A stretch of 64,000 nt of DNA from SZUA-430 sp965227535 (GTDB lineage Bacteria; Pseudomonadota; Alphaproteobacteria; Micropepsales; Micropepsaceae), in assembly GCA_965227535.1 (NCBI GenBank), contig OZ245761.1, positions 620,001-684,000 on the forward strand. The letters run 5' to 3'. Of the stretch, positions 62,335 to 64,000 are shown piece after piece. The notes below the pieces were generated by a model. The model was given only the letters and a program-made list of their open reading frames with translations. It had not been told where the DNA came from and made no database searches. Each line of letters begins with the position of its first letter. The stretch's first letter is position 1. A program made the translations under genes and the position numbers.

Positions 62335-63936
62335 TCAGTACCCAGGCGGCTGCATCGTTGTAACGGGCGTCCGATAGCCCATGTTGTCGATCACGCGCTT
62401 CACATCGACATCCGGTGCGATGTCGGTGCCGGAGCCCGGCGCCTTCGCCTCAAGATCTTTGACCGTGAAGTCCATCCGCGCGTCATAGGTGCGGTCGATC
62501 TGATTGCGCAGCCGCTGCATCGCTTCATACCAGCGGTTCTTCGACGGCGTGTTGGCGCAACTAGCCAGCTCTTCAGGGCTCGACGCACCCCACCGGCGCT
62601 CGATGCAGTCATACGGATCGAACGACATGCGGAACAAGCGCTCGATCAGTTCCGGATAGCGCAGCGTGATACGCTGCCCACCTGAACTGCGATACACGAC
62701 CGTGCACAAATCAGCGGCCTTCTCGTATGTCTTCTGCAGATCCTCTTTCAGGTTCAAACCGTCGTAGGAAATGCGCTCGTCGCGCTCCATCCACATGCCG
62801 ATTAGGCGTTGTACGTCCTCGCGGAACGCCTTGAGCGCGGTCTTGATACGGGCATCCCGCGACGGCGTGGAATAGATTTCCCACTCCATGCTGTCGGTGC
62901 CGTAAATGTTGGGCGGCAATCGTTCCGGATGCGGCTTACGGTCGATGCCGGCCTCGATAGCCAACTCTACAAATCGCTGACGATCGTACATATCGTTGCA
63001 CATCGTCTTCATCGTCGCCTTCAGCTCGGCAACCGGATTGAAGCTGAGCTTGCCGCCGGCCATCGCGATGCGCACATACTCGTAATAGCCGACTTCAAGC
63101 CCGTCATAGGCGAACTTGCCCGCGCGCCAGTCAGGCCGAGGGGTCGGATCGACGTTGCCGTAGAATTGCTCGATCGAGTAATCCGCAATCTGATTGTTCT
63201 TCGCGATCTCGATGCGGCCCTTCTGCACGCGAATCGGACGGAAGTTCTTGAACCCCGCTCCCATCCCCGGAAAGTCGCGCCCGAACTGCGCGCCATAAAC
63301 GCTGCGCGTCAGCGTAAAGTCCGGATGCGCGTCCATATAATGGATGCGACCGTCATCGCCGATCTTGTAAACCATCGCGACATGACCGTTGACGTCATAG
63401 ATCGCGGTCCCCGGACGGATAGACCCCGGCTGGATCTTCACCGGATAAAGATCGGTCAGCGGATTTTCGTCGATGTCGGGACCGACGCGATAGCTCGCCG
63501 ACGACACTGCGTCGCGGATCGCATTGATGACGCTGCGTCCGTTGACGCTGCCGGTGATGTTGCGGCGCCCGGAGATTCGGTTGCCCTTCGACGAAAACCG
63601 GAAGTCGCCGCCGCCCCGCGAGTAAACGCCGGTCGCATACGAGAACGGCAAACCGTTCTTCCATGCATAGTACGCGCGCAGCATATAAACGAGGTCGGCG
63701 CAGTCGGCGTTGAAGTTGATGCCCTTGCCGTCGGACGACCGGTACGGGTTGGCGTCGGAGTTGATGCAGTCGTCGGGCGTCTCGCAGCCGCTCTCGCCGA
63801 TCTTCTGGATGAAGGCGGAATAGCCGCGCTCGTCTTCCTCGGTCCATTCGCTTTTGGTGACGCGCCATGTCGGGTCTGCCCAAGCGGGTGCAACCGCAAC
63901 CAAGGCCATCACCGCGATGAACAAACGTAGAACCAT
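62335..63936 (-). CDS. Exported 533-residue protein with a probable papain-type Cys-His-Asp triad, function unknown
   Basis: A signal peptide ends at AWA-DP (residue 20). An N-terminal domain has Cys79 in FNADCADLVYMLRAYYAWKNG, His185 in YDVNGHVAMVY and Asp202 in HYMDAHPDF, the order and spacing of an NlpC/P60, CHAP or transglutaminase-like papain fold. A SGRRNITGSVNGRS loop lies between. The rest (about 230-533) is unlike anything I recognise; it is helix-rich with pairs of cysteines (CNDMYDRQRF, DLCTVV, PYDCIERR, LASCAN). The peptide bond it would cut is unknown; peptidoglycan or a periplasmic protein is likely. A TTGACA-like -35 lies upstream at 63990-63995 on the minus strand. Confidence 0.7.
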   Translation of the reverse strand: MVLRLFIAVMALVAVAPAWADPTWRVTKSEWTEEDERGYSAFIQKIGESGCETPDDCINSDANPYRSSDGKGINFNADCADLVYMLRAYYAWKNGLPFSYATGVYSRGGGDFRFSSKGNRISGRRNITGSVNGRSVINAIRDAVSSASYRVGPDIDENPLTDLYPVKIQPGSIRPGTAIYDVNGHVAMVYKIGDDGRIHYMDAHPDFTLTRSVYGAQFGRDFPGMGAGFKNFRPIRVQKGRIEIAKNNQIADYSIEQFYGNVDPTPRPDWRAGKFAYDGLEVGYYEYVRIAMAGGKLSFNPVAELKATMKTMCNDMYDRQRFVELAIEAGIDRKPHPERLPPNIYGTDSMEWEIYSTPSRDARIKTALKAFREDVQRLIGMWMERDERISYDGLNLKEDLQKTYEKAADLCTVVYRSSGGQRITLRYPELIERLFRMSFDPYDCIERRWGASSPEELASCANTPSKNRWYEAMQRLRNQIDRTYDARMDFTVKDLEAKAPGSGTDIAPDVDVKRVIDNMGYRTPVTTMQPPGY

Positions 63937-63989
63937 CGACCCCTCGGCACGCTCAAAGCGCCACTACAACATTTGAGACCACGGTTGCG

Positions 63990-63995
63990 TGTCAA
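63990..63995 (-). promoter_or_regulatory. Possible -35 element of the exported 533-residue protein gene
   Basis: TGTCAA at 63990-63995 is TTGACA on the minus strand, 54 bases before the start codon. No convincing -10 follows at 16-18 bases, so this is weak support. Confidence 0.3.
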
Positions 63996-64000
63996 GCTCA

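Overview
The window is chromosomal DNA from a GC-rich alphaproteobacterium. Three things point there: the gene order (ppiD-trpE ... trpG-trpD-trpC-moaC-moeA-lexA-comEC-gltX-gltA convergent with lpxB-lpxI-lpxA-fabZ-lpxD-skp-bamA-rseP-dxr-cdsA-uppS-frr-pyrH-tsf-rpsB, then dnaE-lolD-lolC-proS), two copies of the alphaproteobacterial LexA operator GTTC-N7-GTTC upstream of lexA, and the short ProS without the INS editing domain. I cannot place it below class with confidence. I saw no rRNA, tRNA, CRISPR array, insertion sequence or phage gene.

Region 1 (1-9316): the start of a truncated exbB, then a minus-strand operon rlpA-dacA-tmk-holB-tatD-MBL hydrolase with very tight junctions (metG, often found between holB and tatD, is absent), a short-chain dehydrogenase, a response-regulator-like protein and tpiA. 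Region 2 (9495-12886): ppiD and trpE, translationally coupled. Region 3 (12887-21325): an accessory block that separates trpE from trpGDC. It holds two small secreted proteins of unknown function, a MAPEG protein, a second SDR, an aldo/keto reductase, a thiolase, an exported papain-like cysteine peptidase, a small membrane protein and an aldehyde dehydrogenase. Region 4 (21326-31636): trpG, a fused trpDC, a moaC with an added C-terminal helix-turn-helix domain, moeA, the SOS repressor lexA, comEC, gltX and gltA. Region 5 (31651-46534): the envelope and translation super-operon read on the minus strand from rpsB to lpxB. Region 6 (46736-60665): an aminotransferase and a VOC protein on plus; on minus dnaE, lolD, lolC/E, proS, an M16 peptidase lipoprotein, an EEP-family nuclease/phosphatase and DoxX. 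Region 7 (60724-64000): an EamA transporter, an ankyrin-repeat protein and a large exported protein with a probable papain-type catalytic triad.

The core of the window joins tryptophan synthesis, molybdenum cofactor synthesis, SOS control, lipid A synthesis, outer-membrane protein assembly (Skp, BamA), lipoprotein export (LolCD), isoprenoid, phospholipid and undecaprenyl synthesis, and translation. The most unusual points are the MoaC-HTH fusion, the TrpD-TrpC fusion, the accessory block inside the trp region, two extra LexA-box-like sites outside lexA, a pair of mutually exclusive hairpins before the papain-like peptidase gene, a gltA terminator embedded in the 3' end of lpxB, and the uncharacterised 533-residue exported protein at the right edge.
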